The notes beneath the pieces are model-generated. The model was not told the origin of the DNA and made no database searches. It saw only the letters and a list, made by a program, of their open reading frames with translations. 7,454 nt of DNA from Alphaproteobacteria bacterium (GTDB lineage: Bacteria; Pseudomonadota; Alphaproteobacteria; Sphingomonadales; Sphingomonadaceae), in contig JAQGLD010000601.1 of NCBI GenBank assembly GCA_028293055.1, positions 1 through 7,454 of the forward strand, written 5' to 3'. Below are positions 6,842-7,454 of this stretch, in pieces; positions within the stretch are counted from its first letter, which is position 1; every line of letters begins with the position of its first letter. The position numbers were made by a program, and so were the translations under genes.

Positions 6842-6918
6842 GTCGTTCGTAGAAGCGAGGATGCGGTTTGTCGAAAAGCGACCCTGACGGGATGCGTCGA
6901 ATGGCCCGTTTGCGTCCA

Positions 6919-6996
6919 CGTCATTCCCGCGAAGGCGGCAATCCAGGCGTTGTGCGGAGTTGGGAAGAAGCTGGATTCCCTTGCGCGGGAGTGACG
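6919..6996. repeat. REP-like inverted repeat (GTCATTCCCGCGAAGGCGG type)
   Basis: Left arm 6919-6946 begins CGTCATTCCCGCGAAGGCGG and ends AATCCAG. Right arm 6971-6996 is its inverse, starting CTGGATTCCC and ending GCGCGGGAGTGACG, with a 2-nt deletion and a few mismatches. The 24-nt centre is unpaired. From general knowledge, this is one of the most familiar intergenic repeat types in proteobacteria; conceptual translation gives the well-known spurious peptide HSREGGNP. It lies in the 229-bp gap between the kinase operon start and the end of the next minus-strand gene, about 30 bp past that gene's stop, where it may also act as a transcript end. Confidence 0.75.
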
Positions 6997-7025
6997 GCGT
7001 CCATTTTCGGACGCCTGCGCGCTCC

Positions 7026-7454
7026 TCAGGCCGCCGCTTTCCTGAGCGCCTTTTCGACCAGCGCCTTGTCGGCGATTGCGGGGCCGACGATCGCGATTCG
7101 GCCGCCATAAGCGCGGCGCCCGACGAGCAGGACGAACTCCTCGCCGCCGCTGTCGATGTCGACGAAGGCGGTCGGCGCCACGTCGCGCAACATCTCGCGC
7201 GCGGCTTCGGTCGTGTCGGGCCGGGGCGTCGGGCGACGCGCTTGGCGCTCCGCAGCGACCAGTCCCTTTAGGCCGCCCTCGGCGCTTTCGACCAGGTCCT
7301 GGAAGCCGCCGGTCGGCACATTCTCGCGCCGCGCCCAGCTCAGGGCGGCGGCGAACTCGGTGAGGCGCGCCTTGTCGTAATCGGCCCCGAAGACGAGCTT
7401 GGCGACCGGAGTCATCGGCGCGCGCGCCTGGGCCTTCAGCCCGGCATCCTCGAG
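7026..7454 (-). CDS. Hypothetical protein, C-terminal part only (5' end beyond window)
   Basis: I do not recognise this protein. The frame is open to the right edge, giving at least 142 codons; an internal ATG at 7415 is possible but the frame reads on upstream through LEDAGLKAQARAP, so the true start is probably outside. The visible part has an alpha-helical stretch (KARLTEFAAALSWARR, then FQDLVESAEGGLKGLVAAER), a Pro/Arg-rich linker (ARRPTPRPD), then an alternating hydrophobic segment that looks like a small beta domain (PTAFVDIDSG, EEFVLLVGRRAYGGRIAIVG) and a final helix (ADKALVEKALRKAAA). No signal peptide, membrane segment, metal site or known catalytic motif is visible. Codon use matches the neighbours. 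It ends about 230 bp before the kinase operon on the same strand and is separated from it by a repeat element, so co-transcription is not assured. Confidence 0.75.
   Translation of the reverse strand, partial: LEDAGLKAQARAPMTPVAKLVFGADYDKARLTEFAAALSWARRENVPTGGFQDLVESAEGGLKGLVAAERQARRPTPRPDTTEAAREMLRDVAPTAFVDIDSGGEEFVLLVGRRAYGGRIAIVGPAIADKALVEKALRKAAA

Noticed and set aside
6797..6870. Possible LytTR direct-repeat binding sites upstream of the kinase.
   Set aside because: CGTTCGT-like words are present but do not match the LytTR consensus at the first positions, and no second copy sits at the expected spacing.
5336..6994. 552-codon plus-strand frame opposite the kinase and regulator.
   Set aside because: It is antisense to two genes with complete catalytic motifs, and its translation has no recognisable domain.
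6868..7110. Small plus-strand frame containing HSREGGNPG.
   Set aside because: This peptide is the known spurious translation of a REP-like repeat, and the rest is antisense to the right-edge gene.
1..7454. Mobile element, phage, toxin-antitoxin or CRISPR content.
   Set aside because: No transposase, integrase, phage or toxin motif, direct-repeat array or composition break was visible.

Overview
The window looks like ordinary chromosomal DNA from a GC-rich alphaproteobacterium, most likely a sphingomonad (Sphingomonadales). The basis is high GC with strong third-position GC bias, an UrcA-family protein, a SleB-type cell wall hydrolase of the alphaproteobacterial sort, a LytS/LytTR-type two-component pair, and intergenic palindromic repeats of the kinds common in Sphingomonas and relatives. 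The organism assignment is inference from gene style, not from a marker gene. I see no tRNA, rRNA, CRISPR array, transposase, integrase or phage gene.

Layout. Positions 1-849 (minus strand) hold a SleB-family cell wall hydrolase whose C-terminal end runs off the left edge. It diverges across about 160 bp from a YcbB/LdtD-type L,D-transpeptidase lipoprotein (1013-2596, plus), so two peptidoglycan-active enzymes sit back to back. After the transpeptidase come two compact hairpins and a palindromic repeat element (2659-2780), then a secreted metal-dependent amidohydrolase (2797-4209, plus). A pair of CATCCCGG-type stem-loops follows at 4219-4272, then about 200 bp without a gene, then a small exported UrcA-family protein (4488-4829, plus). 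UrcA converges, with 16 bp between stop codons, on a two-gene minus-strand operon: a LytTR response regulator (4846-5601) downstream of, and overlapping by 8 bp, a LytS-like membrane histidine kinase (5594-6796). Upstream of the kinase lie a perfect 18-bp inverted repeat (6824-6841) and another palindromic repeat element (6919-6996). The right edge holds the C-terminal part of an unrecognised minus-strand gene (7026-7454).

How the genes work together. The hydrolase and transpeptidase plausibly act on the same peptidoglycan, one cutting and one making 3-3 crosslinks or lipoprotein links. The kinase and regulator form a complete signalling pair with all key residues present. Its target is not identifiable from the window; autoregulation or control of a flanking gene is possible. 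The amidohydrolase, UrcA and right-edge genes have no obvious functional tie to the rest.

Nothing here amounts to a clearly new multi-gene system. The items most worth a second look are the inverted repeat ahead of the kinase operon, the repeat element whose arm may supply the ribosome binding site of the amidohydrolase, the divergent peptidoglycan-enzyme pair, and the unassigned right-edge gene.
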